A DNA stretch of 62,353 nt from an uncultured Clostridia bacterium (GTDB lineage Bacteria; Bacillota; Clostridia; Oscillospirales; Ruminococcaceae), in the NCBI GenBank assembly GCA_944385905.1, contig CALWZA010000004.1, forward strand, positions 1 through 62,353, given 5' to 3'. Below the pieces are notes generated by a model that saw nothing but the letters and a program-made list of their open reading frames with translations, had not been told where the DNA came from and did no database searches. Within the stretch, counting starts at the first letter, position 1. Every line of letters begins with the position of its first letter. Positions 16,291 to 26,262 of the stretch are shown piece after piece. A program made the position numbers and the translations under genes.

Positions 16291-16908
16291 ATGATATGCA
16301 TTATTGACTACGGTGTGGGAAATTTGTTTTCCCTGCGCTCCTCTTTTGAGTTTATAGGCGCTGACGTTTGCGTTTCAAGCGACCCGGCGGTAATTTCGGG
16401 CGCTGACAAAATTATTCTTCCCGGAGTAGGAGCTTTCTGCGACGCGGCAGACAAGCTTTTTCAGTCGGGACTGGGAGACGTGCTTATTTCACGCGCGAAA
16501 GCCGGGATACCCGTTTTGGGAATATGTCTCGGAATGCAGCTTTTATTTAAAAAAAGCTATGAATACGGAGAGCATAGGGGACTCGGACTTATCAAAGGCT
16601 CGGTCTGCCCCATTAAGCCCGATATTCCCGACAATTTCAAAATTCCTCACATCGGCTGGAACAGGCTTCACTTTCCCGACGACAAGCCAAAAAGCCCTAT
16701 CTTTAAATACCTGAGCGAGGGCGATTTTGTCTATTTTGTTCACTCGTTTTACGGAAAGGACTGCGCTGAATCAACCATTGCCGTGACCGACTACGGCGCT
16801 GAGCTCACAGCCGCCGTTGCTGACAAAAATGTATACGGCACTCAGTTTCACCCCGAAAAAAGCGGTGAAACGGGTCTTAAAATACTCAAGGCTTTTTGCG
16901 AGCTTTAA
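16291..16908 (+). CDS. hisH: Imidazole glycerol phosphate synthase, glutaminase subunit
   Basis: Class I glutamine amidotransferase that feeds ammonia to HisF. 205 residues. Nucleophile Cys79 in GICLGMQLLF, and the His187/Glu189 pair in GTQFHPEKS. IDYGVGNLFSLRSSFE is the usual N-terminus. Its ATG follows the hisB stop directly, which suggests coupled translation. HisF lies two genes downstream. Confidence 0.96.
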   Translation: MICIIDYGVGNLFSLRSSFEFIGADVCVSSDPAVISGADKIILPGVGAFCDAADKLFQSGLGDVLISRAKAGIPVLGICLGMQLLFKKSYEYGEHRGLGLIKGSVCPIKPDIPDNFKIPHIGWNRLHFPDDKPKSPIFKYLSEGDFVYFVHSFYGKDCAESTIAVTDYGAELTAAVADKNVYGTQFHPEKSGETGLKILKAFCEL

Positions 16909-16922
16909 GAAAGGACGCTTAT

Positions 16923-17639
16923 ATGATACTGTTTCCTGCGATTGATTTGCTCGGCGGCAAGGCGGTAAGGCTTTATAAGGGAGATTACGATAACGTTACG
17001 GTTTACAGCTCATCTCCGCTTGATGTCGCGAAATCCTTCAAAGCCGACGGCGCTGAGTTTTTACACGTTGTTGACCTCGACGGAGCGAGAGACGGCTCAA
17101 ACGCTAATTTTGAAACTATTAAGAAAATAATTTCCGAAAGCGGCTTAAAGGTCGAGGTCGGAGGAGGAATACGCTCGGAAGAAACCGTTGAAAAATATCT
17201 GTCGGCGGGCGCGTTTCGTGTAATCCTCGGAACAGCCGCAATAACCGAGCCCGACTTTTTGAAAAAAGCCGTTGAAAAGCACGGTGAGAAAATTGCTGTG
17301 GGCGCTGACATAAAGGACGGTTTTGTCGCGATAAAAGGCTGGAAAGAGGTTTCCTCAAAAAGCTGTTTTGATTTTTTCAAAGATATGAGCAGTATCGGCG
17401 TAAAAACCATTATATGCACCGATATTTCAAAGGACGGTGTGCTTTCGGGAACCAACCTTGAACTTTACAGGGAACTGTCAGCAAAATTTAACGTAGATAT
17501 TGTCGCTTCGGGCGGAGTTTCCTCACTTGACGATATCAGAGCTTTGAAAAGCATGAATATTTACGGCGCTATCCTCGGAAAGGCTCTCTACGCAGGTATG
17601 CTGAGCCTCAGAGACGCCGCTGCGGAGGTGTCCGAATGA
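16923..17639 (+). CDS. hisA: ProFAR isomerase
   Basis: (beta/alpha)8 isomerase converting ProFAR to PRFAR. 238 residues: FPAIDLLGGKAVRLYKGDY at the N-terminus with the catalytic Asp, VDLDGARDG, VGGGIRSEE, and a second Asp in CTDISKDGVLSGTN. Both phosphate-binding half-barrels are intact. The ATG at 16923 has GAAAGGAC upstream. The gene overlaps hisF by four bases. Confidence 0.95.
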   Translation: MILFPAIDLLGGKAVRLYKGDYDNVTVYSSSPLDVAKSFKADGAEFLHVVDLDGARDGSNANFETIKKIISESGLKVEVGGGIRSEETVEKYLSAGAFRVILGTAAITEPDFLKKAVEKHGEKIAVGADIKDGFVAIKGWKEVSSKSCFDFFKDMSSIGVKTIICTDISKDGVLSGTNLELYRELSAKFNVDIVASGGVSSLDDIRALKSMNIYGAILGKALYAGMLSLRDAAAEVSE

Positions 17640-18394
17640 TTACTAAAAGAATTATCCCCTGCCTTGACGTCAAGGACGGACGTGTGGTTAAGGGCGTGAA
17701 TTTTCTCGGGCTTGCCGATGTTTCATCGCCTGTTAAGCTTGCCGAGTTTTACAGCTCCTGCGGTGCGGATGAGCTTGTGTTTTACGATATCACCGCTTCG
17801 GCTGAGGGAAGAACCATTTTTACCGATATCCTTCGTGAGGCGGCTTCAAAGGTGTTTATTCCCCTTACTGTCGGCGGAGGAATCAACACCCTCGACGACT
17901 TTGACAGGGTTTTAAAGTGCGGAGCCGATAAGGTAAGCGTAAATTCGGGCGCGATTAAAAATCCGTCGCTGATAGGTGAAGCCGCGAAACGCTACGGCGA
18001 CCAGTGCGTTGTCATTTCAGCCGACGTTAAAAGAGTTGACGGAGTTTTCAGGGTTTTCGCAAAGGGCGGACGTGAAAACACAGGCATGGAGGCTATTGAA
18101 TGGATAAAGCGCTGCGTCGGAAACGGCGCAGGCGAGGTGGTTGTAAACAGCATTGACACCGACGGAGTTAAAGGCGGCTTTGATATTGAAATGCTCGAGG
18201 CTGTCTGCGACGCGGTAAACGTTCCCGTTATTGCCTCGGGAGGAGCAGGCTGTATAGACGACTTTGTAAAGCTTTTTAAGACTATCCCCAATATTGACGC
18301 CGGTCTTGCGGCTTCGATTTTTCACTTTGGCGAGGTTAAAATCAGCGACCTCAAAAAAGAACTTGCAAAAAACGGAATAAACGTCAGATTATAA
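17636..18394 (+). CDS. hisF: Imidazole glycerol phosphate synthase, cyclase subunit
   Basis: Closes the imidazole ring from PRFAR using ammonia channelled from HisH, releasing IGP and AICAR. 252 residues: RIIPCLDVKDGRVVKGVNF with catalytic Asp11, VGGGINTLDDF, and NSIDTDGVKGGFDIEM with the second catalytic Asp near 130. Its start overlaps the hisA stop (ATGA), so the two are translationally coupled. Confidence 0.97.
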   Translation: MITKRIIPCLDVKDGRVVKGVNFLGLADVSSPVKLAEFYSSCGADELVFYDITASAEGRTIFTDILREAASKVFIPLTVGGGINTLDDFDRVLKCGADKVSVNSGAIKNPSLIGEAAKRYGDQCVVISADVKRVDGVFRVFAKGGRENTGMEAIEWIKRCVGNGAGEVVVNSIDTDGVKGGFDIEMLEAVCDAVNVPVIASGGAGCIDDFVKLFKTIPNIDAGLAASIFHFGEVKISDLKKELAKNGINVRL

Positions 18395-18411
18395 TAAAAG
18401 GATGATAAAAC

Positions 18412-19068
18412 ATGATTAACTTCAGCATAGACGAGCTTAAATTTGATGAAAAGGGGCTTATCCCGGCAATTGTTATAGACAGTCTGAGCAGAAAGGTTTT
18501 GACCCTGGCTTATATGAACAGGGAAAGTCTTGAAATAAGCATGAAAGAAGGAAAAACCTGCTTTTGGAGCCGTTCAAGGCAGGAGCTTTGGCGCAAAGGT
18601 GAGACTTCGGGCAACTATCAGCACATTATCAGCATAACAGCCGACTGTGACAAAGACGCCTTGACTGTCGTTGTTAAAAAAGACGGTCCGGCATGCCACA
18701 AGGGTACCGACTCATGCTTTAACGATGTGGTTTACCAGAGCGACGAGCTTTCCGATTTTACCCTTGAGGGTCTTGTTGAGCTTATAAAGGGCAGAAAAAC
18801 CGAAAAAAAAGAAGGTTCATATACAACCTATCTTTTTGAAAAGGGAATTGACAAAATCCTCAAAAAGGTGGGCGAGGAATCGACCGAGGTTATCATCGCC
18901 GGCAAGGCTGACGACAAAAAAGAAACAATTTATGAAATCGCCGACCTGACATATCATGTGCTTGTTCTTATGATTCAGATGGGAATTTCGCTTGACGAAA
19001 TCACCGCTGAGCTTGCCTCAAGACATGTTATTGACAAAAAGGTCAAGCAGGAAAAAATGACAAAATGA
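18412..19068 (+). CDS. hisI: Bifunctional phosphoribosyl-AMP cyclohydrolase / phosphoribosyl-ATP pyrophosphatase
   Basis: HisI-HisE fusion of 218 residues doing steps 2 and 3. About 1-108 is the cyclohydrolase: [39 protein letters not shown], and the zinc cysteine in [12 protein letters not shown]. About 112-205 is the pyrophosphohydrolase with [15 protein letters not shown] and [13 protein letters not shown] (MazG-like Glu/Asp metal site). It overlaps the next gene by four bases. Confidence 0.95.
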   Translation: MINFSIDELKFDEKGLIPAIVIDSLSRKVLTLAYMNRESLEISMKEGKTCFWSRSRQELWRKGETSGNYQHIISITADCDKDALTVVVKKDGPACHKGTDSCFNDVVYQSDELSDFTLEGLVELIKGRKTEKKEGSYTTYLFEKGIDKILKKVGEESTEVIIAGKADDKKETIYEIADLTYHVLVLMIQMGISLDEITAELASRHVIDKKVKQEKMTK

Positions 19069-19880
19069 TTGAAAAGTTTAATTTTCACACCCACACCGTT
19101 TTCTGCGACGGAAAGTCAACTGCAAGAGAGATTGTAATAACCGCTTTGGAAAAGAACTTAAGGCACCTTGGATTTTCAGGTCACTCTTTTAATCCTACGG
19201 ATACCGATTTTTGCATGAGCCTTGAAAACACCGAAAAATACAAGGCGGAGGTTATGTCCTTAAAGAGTGAATTTAAAGATAAAATCAACATCTATCTCGG
19301 AATCGAACAGGACTTTTATTCATCTGAGCCGACAGATGATTATGAATTTGTTATAGGCTCTGTTCACAGCGTTTTCAAGGGCGGCGAATACCTTTCGGTT
19401 GATGAGTCCGAAAAAGCCGCTCTTAATAACATCAGCTCTCACTACGGAGGGAACGCTTACAAATACTGCGAGGATTACTATAAAAACGTCGCTGAGATTT
19501 ATAAAAAAACACACTGCGGCATTGTCGGGCATTTTGACCTTATAACCAAATTTAACGAGGGCGGAAAAATGTTCGACGAAAGCGACAAGAGGTATATATC
19601 TGCATATAAATCGGCTTTGTCCGAGCTTTTGAAAGAAGACGTTATTTTTGAAATAAACAGCGGAGCGATTTCAAGAGGATACCGCTTTTCGCCTTATCCG
19701 TCTTTGAGTATACTGCGTGATATATTCATCGGCGGAGGAAAGATTACAGTTTCGAGCGACAGTCATGACAAAAGCACGGTCGATTTCGGATTTTACGAAT
19801 CGATTGAATACGCAAAAAGCTGCGGCTTCAAAGAGGTATATTACTTGACGCCCGACGGGTTCAAGGCGCAGAAAATATAA
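19065..19880 (+). CDS. hisJ: PHP-type histidinol phosphatase
   Basis: Removes phosphate from histidinol phosphate and supplies the step missing from the monofunctional HisB. 271-residue PHP barrel: metal ligands in [41 protein letters not shown] and SSDSHD. The operon position next to hisIE and the HisJ/HisK-type length support histidinol phosphatase rather than the PHP domains of PolC or CpsB. The ATGA overlap with hisIE indicates coupling. Last gene before the terminator. Confidence 0.92.
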   Translation: MIEKFNFHTHTVFCDGKSTAREIVITALEKNLRHLGFSGHSFNPTDTDFCMSLENTEKYKAEVMSLKSEFKDKINIYLGIEQDFYSSEPTDDYEFVIGSVHSVFKGGEYLSVDESEKAALNNISSHYGGNAYKYCEDYYKNVAEIYKKTHCGIVGHFDLITKFNEGGKMFDESDKRYISAYKSALSELLKEDVIFEINSGAISRGYRFSPYPSLSILRDIFIGGGKITVSSDSHDKSTVDFGFYESIEYAKSCGFKEVYYLTPDGFKAQKI

Positions 19881-19920
19881 AAATATTAAACTTGAGTACA
19901 AACAACAAAATAAAAAAATA

Positions 19921-19973
19921 CCCGAAGACAGGTTAAGCTTGATTTTTCAAGCCGCCGTATCTTCGGGATTTTT
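19921..19973. terminator. Two-way terminator between the his operon and pyrE
   Basis: CCCGAAGA (19921-19928) pairs with TCTTCGGG (19960-19967). Plus strand: TTTTT follows. Minus strand: the complement of AAAAAATA follows. A small inner hairpin (CTTGA/TCAAG) sits in the loop. Confidence 0.85.
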
Positions 19974-19991
19974 GTTTATTTAAGTTTAAGC

Positions 19992-20642
19992 TTATACTCC
20001 GTAGGTTTTTCTGTATTCAAGCATAGCCGAAAGGTATTCCTTGCCCTCGACAACTCCGTCCTCGATTGCCTTGATAATGTCGTTTATTGTGACAATTGAG
20101 TAGACGTCGATTCCGAAATCACGTTTTGCCTCTGCAACGGCAGAAAGCTCGCTCTGACCTCTTTCCATTCTGTCAACCGAAATAATCATTCCGGTAATTT
20201 CAACATCGGCGGCAGCCTTGAGAATAGGCACAGACTCTCTGAGCGCTTTTCCAGAAGTCATTACGTCCTCGATGATTACTACCTTTTCCTTGTCGCAAAG
20301 CTGCTTTCCGACGATAACTCCGCCCTCGCCGTGGTCTTTTTCCTCCTTGCGGTTAAAGCAATAGTTTACGTTAATGCCGTGATTGTTAAAAAGTGCGGCG
20401 GCAGCTGCGACAGCGAGAGGAATTCCTTTATATGCAGGTCCGAAAAGCGTATCGAACTTAAGTCCGTTTTCGACAATGCATTCAGCGTAATATTCGCCGA
20501 GCTTTGCTAGCTGAGCGCCTGTGACATAGCTTCCCGTGTTCACAAAATAGGGAGCCTTTCTTCCGCTTTTGAGCGTAAAATCACCAAACTTGAGAACTTT
20601 GCTCTCAACCATAAATTTAATAAACTCTTCTTTGTACGTCAT
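19992..20642 (-). CDS. pyrE: Orotate phosphoribosyltransferase
   Basis: Makes OMP from orotate and PRPP in pyrimidine synthesis. 216 residues: FTLKSGRKAPYFVNTG at the N-terminus, FGPAYKGIPLA, FNRKEEKDHGEGG in the flexible catalytic loop, and the PRPP motif VVIIEDVMTSGKALRES. It starts behind GGAGGG and is second in a lepA-pyrE unit (20 bases apart). It is separated from any other pyr gene, and no PyrR-type leader is visible. Confidence 0.95.
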   Translation of the reverse strand: MTYKEEFIKFMVESKVLKFGDFTLKSGRKAPYFVNTGSYVTGAQLAKLGEYYAECIVENGLKFDTLFGPAYKGIPLAVAAAAALFNNHGINVNYCFNRKEEKDHGEGGVIVGKQLCDKEKVVIIEDVMTSGKALRESVPILKAAADVEITGMIISVDRMERGQSELSAVAEAKRDFGIDVYSIVTINDIIKAIEDGVVEGKEYLSAMLEYRKTYGV

Positions 20643-20662
20643 ATTGAACCCTCCTGTATTTT

Positions 20663-22474
20663 TTACTCATCGAGCTTCAAAACGCTCATAAACGCCTCCT
20701 GCGGAACCTCTACCGAGCCGAGCTGGCGCATACGCTTCTTGCCTTCTTTCTGCTTTTCAAGAAGCTTTTTCTTTCTTGTGATATCGCCTCCGTAGCATTT
20801 TGCCAAAACGTCCTTGCGCAGAGCCTTAACAGTTTCACGAGCGATGACTTTTCCGCCTATCGCCGCCTGAATAGGAATTTCAAAAAGCTGTCTTGGTATA
20901 TTCTCCTTGAGCTTTTCGGCAATTCTTCTTCCCCTGTCGTATGCTTTGTCTGTGTGGACAATAAACGAAAGGGCGTCGACTACCTCGCCGTTTAAAAGAA
21001 TATCGAGCTTGACAAGCTTAGACGGCTTATAGCCGAGCATTTCATAGTCAAACGAAGCGTAGCCTCTGGTTTTTGATTTAAGCGCGTCGAAGAAATCATA
21101 GACTATTTCGTTTAAAGGAAGCTCATAGTGAATGTCGACTCTTGTGTCGTCGATATATTTCATGTCCTTAAAGGTTCCGCGCCTGTCCTGACAAAGCTCC
21201 ATGATGTTTCCGACATAGTCTGACGGTGCGAAAATATGAGCGTTTACAACAGGCTCTTCCGCGGAAGCAATCAGCGCCGGGTCGGGATAGTTTGTCGGGT
21301 TGTCGATATACTGAACTTCTCCGCTTGTGAGGGTGACTTTATATATAACAGACGGAGCGGTGGTAATCAAATCGAGATTGTACTCCCTTTCAAGCCTTTC
21401 CTGAATAATCTCCATGTGAAGAAGTCCGAGAAATCCGCATCTGAAGCCGAATCCGAGAGCTATTGATGTTTCGGGCTCAAAAGTAAGAGAAGCGTCGTTC
21501 AGCGACAGCTTGTCCAGGGCGTCTCTGAGGTCGCCGTATTTCGCTCCGTCGGCAGGATAAATTCCCGAATATACCATTGACTGAACCTTTCGGTATCCCG
21601 GCAGAGCCTCTTTGCAAGGGTTATCTGCGTTTGTAACGGTGTCTCCCACTCTTGTGTCTCCGATATTTTTGATAGAAGCTGTGATATATCCTACCTCGCC
21701 GGCTTTTAATGTTCCGCTCGGAACAAGGTCTTTTGCGCCCATGTATCCGATTTCGACTGTCTGAAACCGGGCGTCGGTCGCCATAAGCTTTATTGTGTCT
21801 CCGGCTTTTAAAGTGCCCTCCATAACTCTCACATAAATAATTACGCCTTTGTAAGAGTCATAGCAGCTGTCGAAAATGAGGCATTTAAGCGGAGCGTTTT
21901 CATCTCCCTTTGGGGCAGGAATGTCTGTGACTATTTTTTCAAGCACCGCTCTGATGTTTGCTCCGACTTTCGCCGAAATTCTCGGAGCGTCAAGAGCGGG
22001 TATTCCAATTACGTCTTCTATTTCTTTGCAGACTTTATCGGGGTCTGCGCTCGGCAGGTCGATTTTATTCACAACAGGCATCACCTCAAGGTCATGCTCA
22101 ATAGCGAGATACGTGTTGGCAAGGGTCTGCGCCTCAATTCCCTGAGAGGCGTCTACAACCAAAACCGCTCCCTCGCAGGCGGCAAGGCTTCTTGAAACCT
22201 CATAGTTAAAATCGACGTGTCCCGGAGTGTCAATAAGGTTGAAAACATAGTCCTCGCCGTTGTCGGCATGATAGTTTAGCCTTACGGCACGGGCTTTTAT
22301 TGTAATTCCGCGCTCACGTTCAATGTCCATATTGTCGAGAAGCTGGTCTTCCATTTCACGAAGCTCCACCGATGACGTAAGCTCAAGGATTCTGTCGGCA
22401 AGGGTTGATTTTCCGTGGTCTATATGTGCGATAATGCAGAAATTGCGAATATTTTTCTGATAGTTTGACTGCAT
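20663..22474 (-). CDS. lepA: Elongation factor 4 (back-translocating GTPase)
   Basis: Ribosome-binding GTPase of 603 residues, the normal length. G1 AHIDHGKST near 15-24, switch [11 protein letters not shown]4 NKIDLPSAD; then EF-G-like domains II, III and V and the LepA-specific C-terminus ([35 protein letters not shown] split across the end). It starts at ATG 22474 behind AAGGAG (complement of 22487-22492). Confidence 0.97.
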   Translation of the reverse strand: MQSNYQKNIRNFCIIAHIDHGKSTLADRILELTSSVELREMEDQLLDNMDIERERGITIKARAVRLNYHADNGEDYVFNLIDTPGHVDFNYEVSRSLAACEGAVLVVDASQGIEAQTLANTYLAIEHDLEVMPVVNKIDLPSADPDKVCKEIEDVIGIPALDAPRISAKVGANIRAVLEKIVTDIPAPKGDENAPLKCLIFDSCYDSYKGVIIYVRVMEGTLKAGDTIKLMATDARFQTVEIGYMGAKDLVPSGTLKAGEVGYITASIKNIGDTRVGDTVTNADNPCKEALPGYRKVQSMVYSGIYPADGAKYGDLRDALDKLSLNDASLTFEPETSIALGFGFRCGFLGLLHMEIIQERLEREYNLDLITTAPSVIYKVTLTSGEVQYIDNPTNYPDPALIASAEEPVVNAHIFAPSDYVGNIMELCQDRRGTFKDMKYIDDTRVDIHYELPLNEIVYDFFDALKSKTRGYASFDYEMLGYKPSKLVKLDILLNGEVVDALSFIVHTDKAYDRGRRIAEKLKENIPRQLFEIPIQAAIGGKVIARETVKALRKDVLAKCYGGDITRKKKLLEKQKEGKKRMRQLGSVEVPQEAFMSVLKLDE

Positions 22475-22521
22475 ATAAGCAAATGCTCCTTGTGAAAAGT
22501 TTTACAATTAATCATTATAGA

Positions 22522-22550
22522 ATTATAGCATATTAATGGCTGTCTGTAAA
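22522..22550 (-). promoter_or_regulatory. Promoter of lepA-pyrE
   Basis: Minus strand TTTACA (22550-22545), 17 bases, TATAAT (22527-22522) with a TGC extended -10. It lies ~48 bases before the lepA start. The divergent ruvC unit has a TATAAT at 22658-22663 without a convincing -35. Confidence 0.8.
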
Positions 22551-22686
22551 TAGCCGCAGCGGAAAATAATCGCAGAGAGGAAATAATGAAAAGCAAGAGC
22601 TTTTTCACTTGCAAAAAGTATAAATATGTGTTAATATTAATTGTTAAATTGGGAGAGTATAATGTGTCAAAGAGGTGAGCCTCAGA

Positions 22687-23187
22687 ATGAGGATTATCGG
22701 GATAGACCCCGGCTACGCAATAATCGGCTTCGGCATACTGGATTATGTAGGGAACAACTTTCAAGTAGTTGATTTCGGGGCGATAACCACTTCGGCTCAC
22801 ACGCCTCTTGAACTTAGGCTTAAAACAATATACGACGACATGAACTGTATACTCAGCCGGTATAAGCCTGAGAGCATGGCGATAGAAAAGCTTTTTTTCA
22901 ATACAAACCAGAAAACGGTGATAGATGTTGCTCAGGCAAGAGGAGTTACGGTTCTTACGGCGGTGGAGCACGGGATACCGATAACCGAATACACTCCGCT
23001 TCAGGTGAAAAACTCGGTTGTAGGATACGGGAGAGCGGAAAAAAAACAGGTTCAGGAAATGACACGCTCGATTCTCAGGCTGACAAAAGTACCGAAGCCC
23101 GACGATACGGCAGACGCGCTTGCTCTTGCGATAACTCACGGCCACTGCTCGTTTTCAAACAATATTCTTTGCAGAATAAAGGAATGA
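22687..23187 (+). CDS. ruvC: Holliday junction endonuclease RuvC
   Basis: Resolves Holliday junctions made during recombination. 166 residues, RNase H fold: Asp7 in IGIDPGYAIIGFGIL, Glu in MAIEKLFF, and the acidic pair in PDDTADALALAI. Start choice: ATG 22687 is 7 bases behind AGAGGTGAG (22671-22679). A GTG at 22675 lies inside that site. First gene of ruvCAB, which leads into a long plus-strand run to 34894. Confidence 0.95.
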   Translation: MRIIGIDPGYAIIGFGILDYVGNNFQVVDFGAITTSAHTPLELRLKTIYDDMNCILSRYKPESMAIEKLFFNTNQKTVIDVAQARGVTVLTAVEHGIPITEYTPLQVKNSVVGYGRAEKKQVQEMTRSILRLTKVPKPDDTADALALAITHGHCSFSNNILCRIKE

Positions 23188-23192
23188 TATAA

Positions 23193-23795
23193 ATGATATA
23201 CAGCGTAACCGGAAAGCTTATTCATACCGAATCGGATTTAGCGGTAATTCAGTGCGGAGGAGTCGGATACGCATGCCGAACAACCCTTAACACTCTTGCG
23301 CAAATCAGGGATAAGCAAAACGAAGTGACCCTGCTGACATATCTCAACGTCCGTGAGGACGCGGTTGAACTGTTCGGGTTTTACTCAAACGAGGAGCTTT
23401 ACAGCTTTAAGCTTTTAACCTCTGTCAGCGGAGTAGGGCCTAAGGTCGCTCTTTCGATTCTTTCGTCGGTAAATCCGTCGTCATTCGCGCTTGCGGTCGC
23501 AACGGAGGATTCAAAGGCTTTTACAAAAATAAAGGGAGTAGGTCCGAAGCTCGCGCAAAGAATAGTGCTTGAGCTTAAAGATAAAATTACTAAGGAAAAC
23601 GCATTTTCGGCTGCTCAGATTCCCGATTTTGAGCCTGTGCTCGGAAACGCTGACAGCTCGGAGGCAATATCCGCTCTCGTTGTGCTGGGATACTCACAGT
23701 CGGAAGCGGCGGCGGCAATTTCAAAGCTTGACAGCAGTTTATCTGTTGAGGAAAAAATAAAACAGGGTTTAAAAGCTCTGTCATCATTTAAATAA
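23193..23795 (+). CDS. ruvA: Holliday junction helicase subunit RuvA
   Basis: Tetrameric junction-binding protein that loads RuvB. 200 residues: N-terminal OB fold (YSVTGKLI, FGFYSNEELYSFKLLTSVSG), two helix-hairpin-helix motifs (SGVGPKVALSIL and KGVGPKLAQRIVLELKDKI), a flexible linker and a C-terminal three-helix domain (SEAISALVVLGYSQSEA) that contacts RuvB. It begins six bases after ruvC. Confidence 0.95.
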   Translation: MIYSVTGKLIHTESDLAVIQCGGVGYACRTTLNTLAQIRDKQNEVTLLTYLNVREDAVELFGFYSNEELYSFKLLTSVSGVGPKVALSILSSVNPSSFALAVATEDSKAFTKIKGVGPKLAQRIVLELKDKITKENAFSAAQIPDFEPVLGNADSSEAISALVVLGYSQSEAAAAISKLDSSLSVEEKIKQGLKALSSFK

Positions 23796-23831
23796 AAACG
23801 ATAACATCAACCGAGGAAGGAGAGGGAGAAA

Positions 23832-24872
23832 GTGATTGAAACCGGAGAGTTTGACCTCGAAAACCGAATAGTTGCGCCTTCGCAAATCAAGCAGGACACA
23901 ACCGACGATATCGACGTATCTCTGCGCCCGAAAACTCTTGCGGAATATATCGGACAGCAAAAGGTAAAGGAAAACCTGAAAATATATATCGAAGCGGCAA
24001 AAAAGAGAGGCGACTCTCTTGACCACGTGCTTCTTTACGGACCTCCGGGACTCGGAAAAACAACTCTCTCGGCAATTATCGCCCACGAAATGGGAGTGAA
24101 TATCCGAATTACCTCAGGACCGGCTATAGAAAAGCCGGGAGATTTGGCTGCGCTTTTGACAAACCTTCAGGAGGGCGACGTGCTGTTTATAGACGAAATT
24201 CACCGTCTCTCACGTTCAATCGAGGAGGTTTTGTATCCGGCGCTTGAGGATTTTGCGCTTGATATAATTATCGGAAAAGGTCCTGCGGCACGTTCGATAA
24301 GAATTGACCTGCCTAAATTTACCCTCATAGGTGCGACTACAAGAGCCGGTCAGCTCACGTCTCCGCTTCGTGACCGTTTCGGGGTGATTCAAAGGCTTGA
24401 GCTTTACTCGACGGATGAGCTTTGCGATATAATAATGAGGTCAGCCGTTATCCTCGGAGTCGCCTGCGACAAGGACGGAGCTTTGGAGCTCGCGTCACGT
24501 TCAAGAGGAACGCCTCGTATCGCCAACAGATTTTTAAAGCGGGTCAGGGATTTTGCCGACGTTATGGGCAACGGAGTAATAACAAGGGATATCGCAAAAA
24601 TCGCCCTCGACCGCATGGAGGTTGACTCGCTCGGTCTTGACAACCTTGATAAGAGAATGCTTACCATGATAATCAAAGGCTATAACGGAGGGCCTGTGGG
24701 ACTTGACACGCTTGCGTCGGCAATCGGCGAGGAAAGCGTGACATTAGAGGACGTCTGCGAACCGTATTTAATGCAGCTCGGTTTTATCGCGAGAACTCCG
24801 AGAGGAAGATGCGCGACAGAGCTTGCTTATAAGCATCTGGGATTTTTAAAGGACGGTCAGACAACGCTTTGA
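23832..24872 (+). CDS. ruvB: Holliday junction branch-migration ATPase RuvB
   Basis: AAA+ motor of the RuvAB complex. 346 residues: [19 protein letters not shown], Walker [10 protein letters not shown] at 70-78, Walker B LFIDEIHR, sensor 1 IGATTRAG, arginine finger in SPLRDRFG, and a winged-helix C-terminus with ARTPRGR. It starts with GTG at 23832 behind GGAAGGAGAGGG. Confidence 0.96.
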   Translation: MIETGEFDLENRIVAPSQIKQDTTDDIDVSLRPKTLAEYIGQQKVKENLKIYIEAAKKRGDSLDHVLLYGPPGLGKTTLSAIIAHEMGVNIRITSGPAIEKPGDLAALLTNLQEGDVLFIDEIHRLSRSIEEVLYPALEDFALDIIIGKGPAARSIRIDLPKFTLIGATTRAGQLTSPLRDRFGVIQRLELYSTDELCDIIMRSAVILGVACDKDGALELASRSRGTPRIANRFLKRVRDFADVMGNGVITRDIAKIALDRMEVDSLGLDNLDKRMLTMIIKGYNGGPVGLDTLASAIGEESVTLEDVCEPYLMQLGFIARTPRGRCATELAYKHLGFLKDGQTTL

Positions 24873-24900
24873 GAGAAATATTTTAACGGGAGGCTTAACC

Positions 24901-26262
24901 ATGGGAAGACTTTTCGGAACAGACGGAGCCAGAGGCGTCGCTGTGAAGGAACTTACATGTGAGACAGCAATGAATATAGGAAGGGCGGCGGCTCTTGTCC
25001 TTACAAAAACAACAAACCACAAGCCGAAAATCCTGATAGGCAAAGATACAAGAATTTCAGGCGATATTCTTGAAGCGGCGCTTGTCGCGGGCATAACTTC
25101 AGTGGGCGCTGACGCTCATATTCTCGGAGTTGTGCCTACTCCCGCGGTTGCGTATCTTGTCACTAAATACGGAGCGGATGCCGGCGTTGTAATATCGGCG
25201 TCTCATAATCCTGTTGAATATAACGGAATAAAGCTTTTTTCTTCAAGCGGATTTAAGCTTTCGGATGAAATTGAAAATGAAATTGAATCGCTCATTCTCG
25301 ACTATCCCCAGGATATGAAGCTTTCAAGCGGAGCTTTTTTGGGAAGAGTTGTTTATGAAAAAAACGCCGAGTGGGATTATGTCAGATATATCATGAAAAA
25401 AATCGGCGCAGATTTTAACGGACTGAAAGTTGCGATTGACTGCGCGAACGGAGCGGCTTCAAGCTGTGCGGTAAAGCTTTTTAAAGGGCTCGGAGCAACC
25501 TGCTTTTTCATAAACAACGAGCCTGACGGACTTAATATAAACAAAAACTGCGGCTCAACGCATATTGAGGCGCTCAGCCGTGCCGTTTTAGACTATAAAT
25601 GCCATGTCGGCCTTGCTTTTGACGGCGACGCTGACAGATGTCTCGCTGTTGACGAAAAGGGCGAGGTGGTTGACGGAGACAAAATAATCGCAATTCTCGC
25701 GAAAAGCATGAAAGCAAAAGGTACTCTCAGGCACAATTCCTGCGTGGTAACCTGCATGACAAATCTTGGCTTTTTCAAATGGGCAAAGGAAGCGGGAGTT
25801 GTGGTTTCAACCTCTGGAGTAGGGGACAGATATGTTTTGGAGCAGATGAAGCTTTTCGGATATAATCTCGGCGGAGAGCAGTCGGGTCATGTAATTCTGC
25901 TTGACGAAGCGACGACGGGCGACGGAGAGCTGACAGGAGCAAAGCTTTTGGAAGTACTCTGCGAAAGCGGGCTTAAAATGTCGGAGCTGGCTTCAGAAAT
26001 GACGCCTTACCCTCAGGTGCTTGTCAACGTAAAAATACGTCCGCAGGCAAAGGGAAAATGGAAGGAATATTCCGAAATAAGCGATATGATTTCTGCATGT
26101 GAGAAAAAGCTCGGAGACGAGGGAAGAATACTTGTAAGAGAGTCTGGTACCGAGCCGCTTGTAAGGGTTATGCTTGAGGGCAAACAGCTCGGAGTAATCA
26201 CTCAGTATGCTAATGCGATAGCGAAAACAGTAAAAGATTTGATAGGAACTGCTGAAGAATGA
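24901..26262 (+). CDS. glmM: Phosphoglucosamine mutase
   Basis: Interconverts glucosamine-6-P and glucosamine-1-P for UDP-GlcNAc and wall synthesis. 453 residues: LFGTDGARGVA at the N-terminus, phosphoserine Ser101 in ISASHNPVEYNGIKLF, metal loop DGDADRC, sugar loop GGEQSGH and phosphate loop RESGTEPLVRVM. The ribosome site GGGAGG precedes the ATG. The stop overlaps the next start by four bases. Confidence 0.96.
   Translation: MGRLFGTDGARGVAVKELTCETAMNIGRAAALVLTKTTNHKPKILIGKDTRISGDILEAALVAGITSVGADAHILGVVPTPAVAYLVTKYGADAGVVISASHNPVEYNGIKLFSSSGFKLSDEIENEIESLILDYPQDMKLSSGAFLGRVVYEKNAEWDYVRYIMKKIGADFNGLKVAIDCANGAASSCAVKLFKGLGATCFFINNEPDGLNINKNCGSTHIEALSRAVLDYKCHVGLAFDGDADRCLAVDEKGEVVDGDKIIAILAKSMKAKGTLRHNSCVVTCMTNLGFFKWAKEAGVVVSTSGVGDRYVLEQMKLFGYNLGGEQSGHVILLDEATTGDGELTGAKLLEVLCESGLKMSELASEMTPYPQVLVNVKIRPQAKGKWKEYSEISDMISACEKKLGDEGRILVRESGTEPLVRVMLEGKQLGVITQYANAIAKTVKDLIGTAEE

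Noticed and set aside
22420-23145. 241-residue minus-strand open frame over the lepA-ruvC gap
   Set aside because: Crosses the lepA promoter and lies opposite ruvC; no ribosome site.
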